Program-made: the position numbers and the translations under genes
The notes under the pieces: model-generated
Database searches by the model: none
What the model was told of the DNA's origin: nothing
The model's input: only the letters and a program-made list of their open reading frames with translations
From: Oreohelix idahoensis
Taxonomy: Eukaryota; Mollusca; Gastropoda; Stylommatophora; Oreohelicidae
NCBI GenBank assembly: GCA_024509875.1
Contig: JAMPIV010018785.1
Span: forward strand, 248,001-312,000
DNA: 64,000 nt
Direction of reading: 5' to 3'
Shown here: in pieces, positions 31,632-42,946 of the stretch
Numbering within the stretch: position 1 is the stretch's first letter
Layout of the letters: each line of letters begins with the position of its first letter

Positions 31632-31860
31632 TGTAACTGTCTTTTTTTTTCTTGTTGAGGTGATCACTGGCCCAAGACAGTATACATGTTGTTAGATGTG
31701 TAGTGCGAGCGTATGATGAATTGAGTGTGGGTGCGAATGAAGACGCGAATGTGTTTAGGCTCGTATAGATGTAGATCCTGCAACCCATACTCTCACATGC
31801 AGTAATCAAGGATGCTTTGACACTGCAGGCATGTTTCAAGACATTTATTGACGGGAAGAC

Positions 31861-33310
31861 TGTTACGTGCAGTCTTTGATATCTTACAATATTATACATA
31901 GGTAATTTTTTAGTGCTTAAGGGAAAGTCATTATTGAGTTACTTCCCTTGAACTCCGCGGATAAATACATTTTTACTGCGATTTATTCGTTGTTTGGGTA
32001 ATAATAGATTGTTCTTGCTTCAGAATATCTATGGCCTGAATTTATGTGTATTGTTTGTCTGAGTAGGACAAGTCTGTCTTATATCTGTATATCTTTACAT
32101 ATCTAAGTCGAACTATATGTTCTGTTGTCTCTAGAGAGGTCAAAGGCTATTCGGCGGATGTGTCGCTTGAGTGGGGTGATTTGGCTTCGTCCTGATAGGG
32201 AATGTGTGTGTTTTGCTATGTCGGCTTGATGCCTTGAAAAAGTGATCTCAGTGGTTTTGGGGAAAGTGATAGTCGTCTAGACCTATCGTGTATGCTTTAC
32301 CCCAGTGTTTATTCATCTTGCCAAGGAATGGCAGTTTCATATTCCCTCTACCAAGGTAATCAAAGATACTCTTATGAACTCTCGATCGAAGCCACCATTG
32401 TCGATAATTACGATTTGAATGTTTAAGAGAATATATTTGACTCGATGAAAAACGACTTCGATTCCTAGCAGCACTATATTCTGTAGAATGCAGTCTATTG
32501 TTCATGACCAAATCTACAGAGCAACGAAATGTTGTATGAATGACTAACTTTAGAACAGATTCATTATCTGTATTCAAACGTGAGTGACAGTTCACGAGTG
32601 GAGCCATCTTGGAACCAAAACATGTAGGACTTTCAAGAAGAGAAAAGGGATGCCCGTATTATCGCTTGATCAGTCCAGAGATCACTGCTACACATGAGAA
32701 CCCATTGTTAGTGGTTCAATATTATTATATGGAAAAAAATATGTGCTGAACATTATGTTGAAGAATCGTTGCTAAACGAGATTAGGTTTAGAAGTCATCT
32801 GAAATATTGTTTACAAGCTGACGTGCTCAGTCAGTGACGTCAGATGATATATGTATGGGCGATACTGAGTGCTTGGCTATTGACAGTCCATTATACCATT
32901 ATTCTACATGAGTGCCCATGTAACATTGCAAGACCATTTGTCCACTGTACTATGATGTATTATGGCAACCTGTGATTTGTCACTATCTGTGCTGTCGAGT
33001 GTGTACGTCCAATTAAACTTTAGAAAAGGTACACAGTCGTTGGTGTCGATGACTTCCGGTCATACATGAGTGTGAGAAGAGAACATTTGTCAACAACACG
33101 AACCCTTATCATCATTCGCACATTATACACTCCATCCATGTCTACACAACACTGCGTAGGTCAAGTTGACATTCCATACACTACAGTGGGGCAGGCAACA
33201 CCATAGGGATCTTGTCAACTGATGATGATAGACGCCTGTCTTCCCGCCTAGGAGTGTTCTGGTGTACTTTATCAACATATATTATATCCAACTAAATATC
33301 AACTTTATCA
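31861..33310 (+). repeat. E2 5' LTR
   Basis: 1450 bp, TGTTACGTGCAGTC to AACTTTATCA. An antisense 119-codon open frame (32248-32607) is kept in both LTRs. The LTR shares only short words with E1's LTR (for example ATGGCCTGAATT) despite the similar coding regions. Confidence 0.94.
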
Positions 33311-34430
33311 ACTGGTGGACCAGCTTTCTGGGTTTGACCTCGCAGAAATTCAGAAGTCAACAGATTACCGATACCAGACCGTTTCCTGTGGCTGATACGA
33401 CACACTTGCAGTATTGGTTTGCTCTTTGTCAACGCTTCGTCACGTGACCTGTCAAGTGAATGCAGTATGTAGGTCAGCGTTGTTGACATTTTTTACATTA
33501 GACATTATAGAGTTTCACAGAACAGTTGGATCAATTCTTGTCAGTGTTAACAGAAAGACAGTATTTGTGAACTAAGAAGTCCTGGTTTCATCGATGGATC
33601 TTCTTGTTTGCCATATATGAACTTTAATATTTAAGGCCAGAATGTTTAATTGAATAAAGTGGCAGTTTGTTTGTTTTCATGAAAAATAACTTTGCCATTA
33701 CTGTAAGACTGAGCCTATTTTGCAACACATACTATCATACACATAATTTATATATATTTATGTTTACATGTTATTTGTTTGTATAGTATGTTAGTTTCTA
33801 TGTCAGCGGGTTGTGTTTAAGGTTGGGCGGCGTCCTCACAACAGAGTATCCCACGTCATAGAGGGTCCGTTGTGGGCGTTTTCTATAGGTGCAATTTTCT
33901 TGATTGAAAATTTGCTGCGACAACTGTTGCTTTTGTGTTAGCTGTGAAGTCTGTAATTATTGTTATTTTTGTAATATTTCTTTGTTCTTTAGTTTTGTTT
34001 TGATTTGATTTGTTTGTAATTTGTTGGTCTAACCTTTTCTATCTTTCAGTTCTATTCATAATTTATATTCATATATTGTGACGTCATTTGTGTTGTTATT
34101 CTTTGCAGATTCAGTGATTATCTTCATTGATTTCCCTATTTGATTTATTTTGATTTCTGCAAACGTTCTTGTATTGTCAGTCCTATTTGTACTTTATGTA
34201 TTCTGTTGGTTGACATATGTTTTATATGGGTATATTTCATAAGACACAATTGCCTGTGCACTGCACTTGGATTATGGTATAGACCAGTACCTGATTATTA
34301 TTACTATTATACAAGACCTTATTAAAGGCTTGTGACCCACAGATATTGGGATAGTATACTGATTAATCAGGTCATTGAGAACTTGGGGTATTATTATTGA
34401 TTCAGGTGATTAGTATTATTGTTAGGCATC
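33311..34430 (+). other. E2 leader with primer-binding site candidate
   Basis: TGGTGGACCAGCTTTCTGGG from 33313 is the primer-binding candidate, parallel to E1's TGGCGAGCCAGATTCCTGGG. The leader runs 1.1 kb to the gag ATG, as in E1. The upstream part contains GAATAAAGTGGCA near 33652, a segment also present in E1's leader near 26285. Confidence 0.6.
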
Positions 34431-37400
34431 ATGTCTACTCTAGATTATTTCATTACTCAAGGGAAAGCTCTTGATAAGACTGGTCAACAATTAGAACAAT
34501 GGGCAGTTGCTCAATATGACAAAGCATTAGCTGCAGAAGAGAAAAGATTAGCTGCAGAAGAAAGAAAAGCTATGGCGGAAGAGAAAAGATTAGAAAAAGA
34601 AGCTGAGGCTGCTGCTGAACAAAAGAAATTGCAGATGCAGGTAGAGGAAAGGAGATTTGAAGCTGAACAAAAAAAATTGGAAAGAGAAGCTGCGGCTGAA
34701 CAAAAAAGATTAGACAGTGAAGCTGAACAAAAAAGATTAGACAGTGAAGCTGAACAAAAAAGATTAGACAGGGAAGCTGAACAAAAAAAATTGGAAAGAG
34801 AAGCTGCGGCTGAACAAAAAAGATTAGACAGTGAAGCTGAACAAAAAAAATTGGAAAGAGAAGCTGCGGCTGAACAAAAAAGATTAGACAGGGAGGCTGA
34901 ACAAAAAAGATTAGATGCTGAAGAGAAAAAAGCAATAAGAGAACATGAATTTGAGTTGGAGAAATTGAGATTGACAAGTATGAGTAATGTTAATCAGGCA
35001 TCTAGTGGTAATGGTAAACCTTCTACTTACAAGGTTAAGGTTCCACCGTTCAATCAGTCCAGTGACGATATTACATTCTGGCTGGATAGATTTGAACGTT
35101 CTTGTCGTACACATAATGTGGATAAATCACAATACGCTAATCAATTATCAGAAAACTTGAAAGGTGAATCTTTGACTAGATTATGCCTTGTAGGAGAAGC
35201 AGATAAGGATAATTATGATGTCATTAGGGCGGCTTTGATAAAAAAATATCAGCTAAGTGAGGAAGGCTATCGCCTTTTATTTAAGACGATGGTACCTGAG
35301 ACGGGGGTAGAATTCTCAGAATTCACTGCAAAGGCACGTCTCACAGTTGATCGTTGGATTGAGCTTTCCAAAACGGAAAAAACGTATGAAGGACTTATGG
35401 ATTTGTTGCTCAGAGATAAGATTATGTCATGTGTGAACAAACCTTTCCTTGAATTTATACATGAGCGTAAACCTAAATCTCTAAAAGAAATGGAAGAATA
35501 TTGTTCCCAATATGTCACTGCACACCCCGACGTGACTTTTGGCAACACTAAGATTAAGGAGAGTATGCCAGTTGCTTCAGCAACACCATACAATCCCAAT
35601 TATTCACACAGATTTCAGGGACCTCAAAACAGATTTGAAAAAAAAGGTAACCATAATAGTTATCAAAACCAAGGTAACCAATCATTTCAGGGTTCTTCTT
35701 CAAAGAACTGGAGACGACCTGATAGCTCTCGACACAGGGGTGGTCATAATTATAGGAATTTCCGTAGAGGAAGTAATTATAGAAACTATCAGGGTTATCC
35801 GTCTTGGAGTCAACAAGATCATAATTACAGAGATACTCATTATAATGAATATGATAATGGTAACCAAGGGTACTATGACTCAAACCCAAATAGGGGTTAC
35901 AATAGAGGTAACAATAACTACAGAGGTGATAATAACCGAGGTAGATCTCAATACAAAAGACATAAACCACATTTTCAGGCAAACTCTGCACAACAAGAGT
36001 CCCATGAAGCCTATAAACAGAGTAAAGATAATAATGATGCTAGTAATATGGCATGTGCCGCTTTTGATTTTGGGAGAGCATCTCAGTGCCCCCAATGCAA
36101 AACGTTATTTGAGCCAACCACAGTGACTACTTTAAGCTGTGGCCATCCTCTTCCTGCTCTTCCAGCATCAGTCGCGCATGATGGAAGAGGGTCTCTTGTC
36201 TTACATAAGGGTTTAGTGAATAACAATCCAGTCTCTGTGCTATTTGATTCTGGATGCACCACAATTGGTGTTAGGCAGTCACTCGTAGATCCTTCCCGTG
36301 CCACTGGACAAGTAGTCAAATGTGTAACATTTGGCGGCACAGTAGAGAAATACTCTACCGCTATCATTAGGATTGCTACTCCTTTCTTTACAGGAGATGT
36401 ACACGCATGTCTTCTTCCGAATCCGATCGCTGACCTCATCATCGGTCGCATTCATGGAGTCAAGGAATGTACTCCGCAACAAATTTCCACTTGGGAAAGG
36501 CAAAACATGCAGATTGCTAACGCTGTAGTCACTAGAGCTCAGGCTCTTAATGTGCCTCAAACTTCATCTACTGAAGATAATGAAGTGCATAACCAAGATA
36601 ATCCCTTGGTAATTTCTCGTGACTCGTTTATAAAACAGCAAGAAGATGATCCCACTCTGAAGAAATTCTTCATTCTTGCAACTAAAGGTGATCCGAATAA
36701 GGACACAAGTCGTAAATCGTGGATTACAAAGAAGAATGGCGTACTTGTACGTATGGTTCAAGACTCCATTACGTCAAGTCATTCTCAAATCCTGGTTCCC
36801 AAGAATTTGAGAGTTAAAATTTTGCAGCACGCTCACGACTCTCAGTGTGCTGGACACATGGGTTTTTCCCGTACTAAGTCAAGAGTCCTTGCGGCTTTCT
36901 TTTGGCCATTGGTAAACAAGGACATACGGATTTATTGTCGATCTTGTAAAGTATGTCAGGAAGTTAAATCCAAAGGTCCACGGCATGCTGCACCCATTCA
37001 GGCGGCGGACATTCCTATTCGGCCGTTTCAAAAAATGGCCATAGACATTATTGGTCCATTTAAGATCAAGTCTGCCAGAGGACATCAGTTTATCTTGACG
37101 TGTGTTGATATGTGCACACGTTGGCCAGAGGCTATTCCTCTGAAGAGCATTACTACTGCTGATATTGCAGATGCTCTTTGGCTTATATTTTCTCGTCTGG
37201 GGTTCCCCGGAGAGATATTGTCAGACCATGGCACCCAACTAATATCAGATACCATGTCTCAAGTAATGTCTACCCTGCAGATAGATAGATCTTTAAGTAG
37301 TATCTACCATCCAATGTCTAATGGTATGGTCGAACGCCTTAATAGAACACTTAAAAACTTACTGGGGAAGATAACTGAGGATCATCCTCAAGACTGGGAC

Positions 37401-39428
37401 AGAGTTTTACCTGCGGCCCTCTTCGCTTACAGAGAGGTACCCAATGAACATACGGGATTTTCTCCCTTTGAACTCGTCTTTGGCGCGCGTCCGCGTGGCC
37501 CTATGTCGTTGCTTCACGATCTCATAACATCTGACAATATTGACGATGACACAAAGTCATCCTACGAATATGTCATCGCGTTGAGACAAAAGATTATCGA
37601 AGCATGCAAATTAGCAACTTCTTCTTCTGAATTTGCGAAACAGAAGGCAAGGCAATTTGCCAATAAGAAGAGATGCTTACGACAACTTTGTCCTGGTGAC
37701 AAAGCATTTGTATTACTACCTTGTAGGGAAAACAGATTACTTATTTCTTGGAAAGGTCCGTACGATATAATATCGAAAATTTCCGATGTCGACTATATTG
37801 TCGATATTGATGGGAAGCATAAAACCTTCCACATCAATATGCTTACTGAATTCCATGAACGTCCGGATTATTTGCAACCCATTTTCCAAGCAACGGACAA
37901 TTCTCCAGTACCACATGGTCATTACTCATCACTGTCCGTGATACAGGATGAGGAAACAAGTTTTTCAGATGTAAATCTTCCTCTTCCAATGATCCCACTT
38001 CATTCCAGTGAATCATGGAAGAACGTTACTGTCTCTCCTGATTTGTCTCTAGGAGAACAGCGACAAGTTTCAACTATGTTGCAAACATTTCAGGATGTAC
38101 TCACTGACATCCCTGGACAAACTAATGTCATTCAACATGACATTGTGCTAACTGACCATACTCCTATTAGGGTTAGACCTTATCCTATACCTATACATTT
38201 CCAAGCACAGGTCGAGAAAGAGTTGGATGTGATGATAGATTTGAAAATAATCGAACCATCCACCTCTGCGTATTCTTCGCCGATGGTTATTGTGCGTAAA
38301 AAAGACAATAACATACGTCTTTGCGTTGACTATCGAAAATTGAATCAAGTAACGAAGTTCGATGCCGAACCTATGCCTTTACTGGAAGAGCTACTTACTC
38401 GACTCTCCAAATCTCATTTTTTCACTAAACTTGATTTGTCTAAGGGATATTGGCAAGTTCCTTTATCTGAACGCGCCAAACCTCTCACGGCTTTTTCAAC
38501 ACCTAGAGGTTTGTTCCAATGGAATTTTATGCCTTTCGGTCTTATGAACGCACCAGCTACGTTCGTACGCATGATGCGCCGAATCCTATCTTATCGGTCA
38601 GATGTCATTGCATATCTAGACGACATCTGTCTTTTCAGCGATACTTGGGAAGATCACTATTCAGGGTTAGATGAATTGCTGTCTACTTTGCGTGAGCACA
38701 ACCTGACAGCGAAACCCTCTAAAGCCTATATTGGTTTTAGCGAAATTTCTTTCCTAGGCCACCGAGTTGGTCATGGTTTCCTAAAGACAGAGGACCATAA
38801 TACTAGTAAGATACTTAACATCTCAATCCCTAAGACTAAAAAACAGGTGAGAAGTCTGTTAGGTCTTATTCAATTTTATGGCAGATTCATTCAGAATCTA
38901 TCCTCTATCATGGCACCTCTCTCAACACTTCTAAAGAAAGGTTCGCCTAATGTGGTCCACTGGTCTCAGGAATGCCAATGCTCTCTGGATAAGATTAAAA
39001 CACTGTTTTCAACACCACCTATTTTAGTGCTACCCACTAAAGATAAGACATTCGTTCTTCGTAGTGACGCTTCATCCACTGGGATTGGAGCGGCACTAAT
39101 GCAAGAGTACTCTGGAACTCTGCATCCTGTAATGTATATTTCCAGAAAACTTAATGCGGCAGAAAGGAATTATTCGGTTTTAGACCGTGAGCTATTAGCT
39201 ATGGTTTGGTCGATCCTCAAACTACAGAGATTCCTTCTAGGCGCACATTTCATAGTAGAAACAGACCAAAAAGCTCTTACTGCTATACAGAGTAAGAATT
39301 TGAAGAGCTCGAGGTCTACTCGATATGCAATTGCTCTTCAACCTTTTCATTTCTCTGTGCGAGCTATTCGGGGATCAGATAATGTGATGGCAGACATTCT
39401 GTCAAGATGCCCACATGATTCCACATAA
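34431..39428 (+). CDS. E2 gag-pol polyprotein (Gmr1-like domain order)
   Basis: 1665 codons from ATG 34431. An in-frame TTG at 34419 is not a eukaryotic start, and E1 begins at the same ATG. Approximate residues: 30-180 charged coiled coil with tandem EAEQKRLDS-type units; 190-400 Gag core; 430-560 Asn/Gly/Arg/Tyr-rich RNA-binding-like region; then CPQCKTLF...LSCGH; protease FDSGCTT near 605; integrase HHCC finger 800-850 and catalytic D872, D932, E968 (35 residues between the last two); basic tail; reverse transcriptase 1240-1420 with YLDD near 1394; RNase H 1540-1665 with SDAS, DRELLA, ETDQ and NVMADILSR. Integrase precedes RT, as in Ty1/Copia, though the sequences are Ty3/Gypsy-like. No internal stop or frameshift is seen, so the protein could be functional. 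Confidence 0.95.
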   Translation: MSTLDYFITQGKALDKTGQQLEQWAVAQYDKALAAEEKRLAAEERKAMAEEKRLEKEAEAAAEQKKLQMQVEERRFEAEQKKLEREAAAEQKRLDSEAEQKRLDSEAEQKRLDREAEQKKLEREAAAEQKRLDSEAEQKKLEREAAAEQKRLDREAEQKRLDAEEKKAIREHEFELEKLRLTSMSNVNQASSGNGKPSTYKVKVPPFNQSSDDITFWLDRFERSCRTHNVDKSQYANQLSENLKGESLTRLCLVGEADKDNYDVIRAALIKKYQLSEEGYRLLFKTMVPETGVEFSEFTAKARLTVDRWIELSKTEKTYEGLMDLLLRDKIMSCVNKPFLEFIHERKPKSLKEMEEYCSQYVTAHPDVTFGNTKIKESMPVASATPYNPNYSHRFQGPQNRFEKKGNHNSYQNQGNQSFQGSSSKNWRRPDSSRHRGGHNYRNFRRGSNYRNYQGYPSWSQQDHNYRDTHYNEYDNGNQGYYDSNPNRGYNRGNNNYRGDNNRGRSQYKRHKPHFQANSAQQESHEAYKQSKDNNDASNMACAAFDFGRASQCPQCKTLFEPTTVTTLSCGHPLPALPASVAHDGRGSLVLHKGLVNNNPVSVLFDSGCTTIGVRQSLVDPSRATGQVVKCVTFGGTVEKYSTAIIRIATPFFTGDVHACLLPNPIADLIIGRIHGVKECTPQQISTWERQNMQIANAVVTRAQALNVPQTSSTEDNEVHNQDNPLVISRDSFIKQQEDDPTLKKFFILATKGDPNKDTSRKSWITKKNGVLVRMVQDSITSSHSQILVPKNLRVKILQHAHDSQCAGHMGFSRTKSRVLAAFFWPLVNKDIRIYCRSCKVCQEVKSKGPRHAAPIQAADIPIRPFQKMAIDIIGPFKIKSARGHQFILTCVDMCTRWPEAIPLKSITTADIADALWLIFSRLGFPGEILSDHGTQLISDTMSQVMSTLQIDRSLSSIYHPMSNGMVERLNRTLKNLLGKITEDHPQDWDRVLPAALFAYREVPNEHTGFSPFELVFGARPRGPMSLLHDLITSDNIDDDTKSSYEYVIALRQKIIEACKLATSSSEFAKQKARQFANKKRCLRQLCPGDKAFVLLPCRENRLLISWKGPYDIISKISDVDYIVDIDGKHKTFHINMLTEFHERPDYLQPIFQATDNSPVPHGHYSSLSVIQDEETSFSDVNLPLPMIPLHSSESWKNVTVSPDLSLGEQRQVSTMLQTFQDVLTDIPGQTNVIQHDIVLTDHTPIRVRPYPIPIHFQAQVEKELDVMIDLKIIEPSTSAYSSPMVIVRKKDNNIRLCVDYRKLNQVTKFDAEPMPLLEELLTRLSKSHFFTKLDLSKGYWQVPLSERAKPLTAFSTPRGLFQWNFMPFGLMNAPATFVRMMRRILSYRSDVIAYLDDICLFSDTWEDHYSGLDELLSTLREHNLTAKPSKAYIGFSEISFLGHRVGHGFLKTEDHNTSKILNISIPKTKKQVRSLLGLIQFYGRFIQNLSSIMAPLSTLLKKGSPNVVHWSQECQCSLDKIKTLFSTPPILVLPTKDKTFVLRSDASSTGIGAALMQEYSGTLHPVMYISRKLNAAERNYSVLDRELLAMVWSILKLQRFLLGAHFIVETDQKALTAIQSKNLKSSRSTRYAIALQPFHFSVRAIRGSDNVMADILSRCPHDST

Positions 39429-39911
39429 CTATTAGGGCTTAGACTTCTTGATATGTCTAGTTCTATAGTAGTTCCTTTTCTATATCATGATAGATACACA
39501 TTTGTAATTTAATAATATAATGATTGTATCACTACATAGCGGTTCATGTATGTTTATTCACCGCTGTGCTTTGATGATTTTTACTTCATAAATCATAAAT
39601 TTAAGATATCTAATACGTAGTGATGATATGAATTTTTTAGGCATTGTGTAATTGCCAGAATTGTATTATACTTTGATGACACCTTCCTGGAAAAATATAC
39701 TTGTAGAGAAATAATTTCTCTCAGTTTATGAGACACATTCTCACCAGTCGCTCCATAAGTCGACTTAGCCTCATATTAGGCGTTATAGGTATTCCTGATA
39801 TTTTCATCTGCGCATTATTCATGCGTTGTGAGCCTATTGTACGTTGCTCCTAGATGTATTTAAAAAAAAAAAAATGTTCCATTTTTTTTTTCCCGGGAGG
39901 TGTGGTAAGAC
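39429..39911 (+). other. E2 3' untranslated region and polypurine tract
   Basis: Non-coding, about 480 bp. It ends with GGGAGGTGTGGTAAGAC (39895-39911), the polypurine-tract position, preceded by a run of T and CCC. E1 has the parallel GAGGGGTGTGGTAATC at 43332-43347. Confidence 0.65.
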
Positions 39912-41359
39912 TGTTACGTGCAGTCTTTGATATCTTACAATATTATACATAGGTAATTTTTTAGTGCTTAAGGGAAAGTCATTATTGAGTTACTTCCCTT
40001 GAACTCCGCGGATAAATACATTTTTACTGCGATTTATTCGTTGTTTGGGTAATAATAGATTGTTCTTGCTTCAGAATATCTATGGCCTGAATTTATGTGT
40101 ATTGTTTGTCTGAGTAGGACAAGTCTGTCTTATATCTGTATATCTTTACATATCTAAGTCGAACTATATGTTCTGTTGTCTCTAGAGAGGTCAAAGGCTA
40201 TTCGGCGGATGTGTCGCTTGAGTGGGGTGATTTGGCTTCGTCCTGATAGGGAATGTGTGTGTTTTGCTATGTCGGCTTGATGCCTTGAAAAAGTGATCTC
40301 AGTGGTTTTGGGGAAAGTGATAGTCGTCTAGACCTATCGTGTATGCTTTACCCCAGTGTTTATTCATCTTGCCAAGGAATGGCAGTTTCATATTCCCTCT
40401 ACCAAGGTAATCAAAGATACTCTTATGAACTCTCGATCGAAGCCACCATTGTCGATAATTACGATTTGAATGTTTAAGATAATATATTTGACTCGATGAA
40501 AAACGACTTCGATTCCTAGCAGCACTATATTCTGTAGAATGCAGTCTATTGTTCATGACCAAATCTACAGAGCAACGAAATGTTGTATGAATGACTAACT
40601 TTAGAACAGATTCATTATCTGTATTCAAACGTGAGTGACAGTTCACGAGTGGAGCCATCTTGGAACCAAAACATGTAGGACTTTCAAGAAGAGAAAAGGG
40701 ATGCCCGTATTATCGCTTGATCAGTCCAGAGATCACTGCTACACATGAGAACCCATTGTTAGTGGTTCAATATTATTATATGGAAAAATATGTGCTGAAC
40801 ATTATGTTGAAGAATCGTTGCTAAACGAGATTAGGTTTAGAAGTCATCTGAAATATTGTTTACAAGCTGACGTGCTCAGTCAGTGACGTCAGATGATATA
40901 TGTATGGGCGATACTGAGTGCTTGGCTATTGACAGTCCATTATACCATTATTCTACATGAGTGCCCATGTAACATTGCAAGACCATTTGTCCACTGTACT
41001 ATGATGTATTATGGCAACCTGTGATTTGTCACTATCTGTGCTGTCGAGTGTGTACGTCCAATTAAACTTTAGAAAAGGTACACAGTCGTTGGTGTCGATG
41101 ACTTCCGGTCATACATGAGTGTGAGAAGAGAACATTTGTCAACAACACGAACCCTTATCATCATTCGCACATTATACACTCCATCCATGTCTACACAACA
41201 CTGCGTAGGTCAAGTTGACATTCCATACACTACAGTGGGGCAGGCAACACCATAGGGATCTTGTCAACTGATGATGATAGACGCCTGTCTTCCCGCCTAG
41301 GAGTGTTCTGGTGTACTTTATCAACATATATTATATCCAACTAAATATCAACTTTATCA
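39912..41359 (+). repeat. E2 3' LTR
   Basis: 1448 bp, nearly identical to 31861-33310. It ends AACTTTATCA and is followed by AACAC, the imperfect target duplication, then segment X. Confidence 0.94.
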
Positions 41360-42281
41360 AACACACATAATATCAACAGGAACAGTCAGTGTAACAAGGT
41401 CATGCTGACCTGACATCGATAGGTATACATTTGGCATTCAAAAAGGTAAACATCAGAATAGACGTGCATGGTCAATAGCAAAGTTCTTCAATAATGACAG
41501 TTCGTAGCGTCGCCCTTGGCGTCTCTGACTAAACGCGTCAGATGCCTTAGTTACCTTGACACACAGGTGCAACTTGGCACTCCCTGCCAATTGCACATAT
41601 CAGGCTGTAGTATAATAGCCGGAAGCACAGGCCTCGTCCTAACGTCGGCCGTGTACTTCTGTTAAATAGGTTATCATCAACCCTGCAGTAATACTTATTG
41701 TAGGTAGAAGTTCCGCCAATCTGCGGCTCCCACAATATATCTTCGTCACTGGATTTCTGGACAATATAAGACTAACAGTCTTGGATGGCTACCTCGAGCA
41801 CAAATATCTAAGTTCTGAAATGGCGGATCAGTGAGCTGCTGTTCACCCTAGGTAATCCTTTACATGTTCTGCCACCGAAAAGCGTAATAATGCATAAAGG
41901 TCGGTATTACCTGGTAAATGAATCCTCAGAACTACACAAGGAATTCTGTCGTCATACCGACGCACAGAGATTCACTGGGGAAAACTGCCATAGCAGTTAC
42001 TTCGAAGATTCTCCCCGAAAAACAATGGACTCTTGGTCCCTTCAGAAAAACAGGACCTCCCGGCTTCCCGGAAGTATATCTCACCCCCGCTTAAAAAACC
42101 TTCCCATAGGCCTACGCCGAACTGTCAACCTCTGACCCTACAGGTCAAACACAATGAATGAATAAACAAGGGAAGACAACCCCTAATCAACCTGACATCG
42201 CAGGTAAAGACACAATTATACTTATGATACAAACATAAGCAAATAACTTGACAGATGACTCCGTCGAAAATGACAGCAACA

Positions 42282-42946
42282 ACCGTGTTGGTCATGGGTT
42301 CCTAAAAACAGAAGACCATAATACAAGTAAGATACTTAACATTTCTATTCCTAAGACTAAAAAGCAAGTACGAAGTCTCTTAGGTCAAATACAATTTTAT
42401 GGACGATTCATCCCGAATCTGTCCTCCATTATGTCACCTCTTTCTTCCTTGCTAAAGAAAGGGTCTCCTAATGTAGTCCATTGGACTCAAGAATGTCAAT
42501 CCTCTTTGGATAAGGTTAAAACTATGTTTTCTACTTCACCTATCCTAGTATTGCCTTCTAAGGATAAGACATTTATTCTTCGTAGTGACGCTTCATCCAC
42601 CGGGATTGGAGCTGCACTAATGCAAGAGTACTCTGGAACTCTGCATCCTGTGATGTATATTTCTCGGAAATTAAATGCCGCAGAGAAGAATTACTCGGTC
42701 CTAGACCGTGAATTATTGGCTATGGTTTGGTCAATCCTTAAACTGCAAAGATTTCTTCTGGGCGCGCATTTCATTGTGGAAACTGACCAGAAAGCTCTTA
42801 CGGCTATTCAGAGTAAAAATCTGAAGAGCGCGAGATCAACGCGATACGCGATTGCTCTACAGCCATTTCATTTTTCGGTGCGAGCTATCCGTGGGTCAGA
42901 AAATGTGATGGCAGATATTTTGTCTAGATGCCCACATGATTCATAA
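42282..42946 (+). pseudogene. E1 gag-pol, 3' portion (connection and RNase H)
   Basis: Continuation of the frame lost at 31631. It begins at RVGHGFLKTEDHN, includes FYGRFIPNLSSIM, the RNase H motifs LRSDASSTGIGAAL, YSVLDRELLA, IVETDQKAL and NVMADILSRC, and stops at 42944-42946. It is very similar to E2 residues of the same region. The reading start 5' of 42282 belongs to segment X. Confidence 0.93.

Larger units (their letters stand above)
31861..41359 (+). mobile_element. Gmr1-like LTR retrotransposon E2, apparently intact
   Basis: 9.5 kb, with LTRs 31861-33310 and 39912-41359, one 1665-codon gag-pol ORF, a primer-binding candidate (33313) and a purine-rich tract before the 3' LTR. Flanks are AAGAC (31856-31860) and AACAC (41360-41364), a 5-bp TSD with one mismatch. 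By eye the LTRs differ by one substitution (AAGAGAAT versus AAGATAAT) and one 2-bp A-run length change, so insertion is recent. It sits inside segment X, which sits inside E1, in the same orientation as E1. Confidence 0.94.
31632..42281. mobile_element. Segment X, candidate solo LTR, itself split by E2
   Basis: DNA belonging to neither E1 nor E2 lies at 31632-31860 and 41365-42281 (about 1.15 kb together). Its ends are TGTAACTGTC and GACAGCAACA, inverted matches at 8 of 10 bases, in the TG...CA form of LTR ends. On the minus strand its start (TGTTGCTGTCATTTTCGACG) resembles the start of E1's LTR (TGTTGCATGCATATTTTGACG). This suggests an inverted solo LTR of a related family. No TSD is visible in E1: relative to E2, one base is missing at the junction. 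Confidence 0.5.

Noticed and set aside
34419..34430. Upstream TTG as start of the E2 polyprotein
   Set aside because: Eukaryotic initiation at TTG is not expected, and the ATG at 34431 matches the E1 start at 27230.
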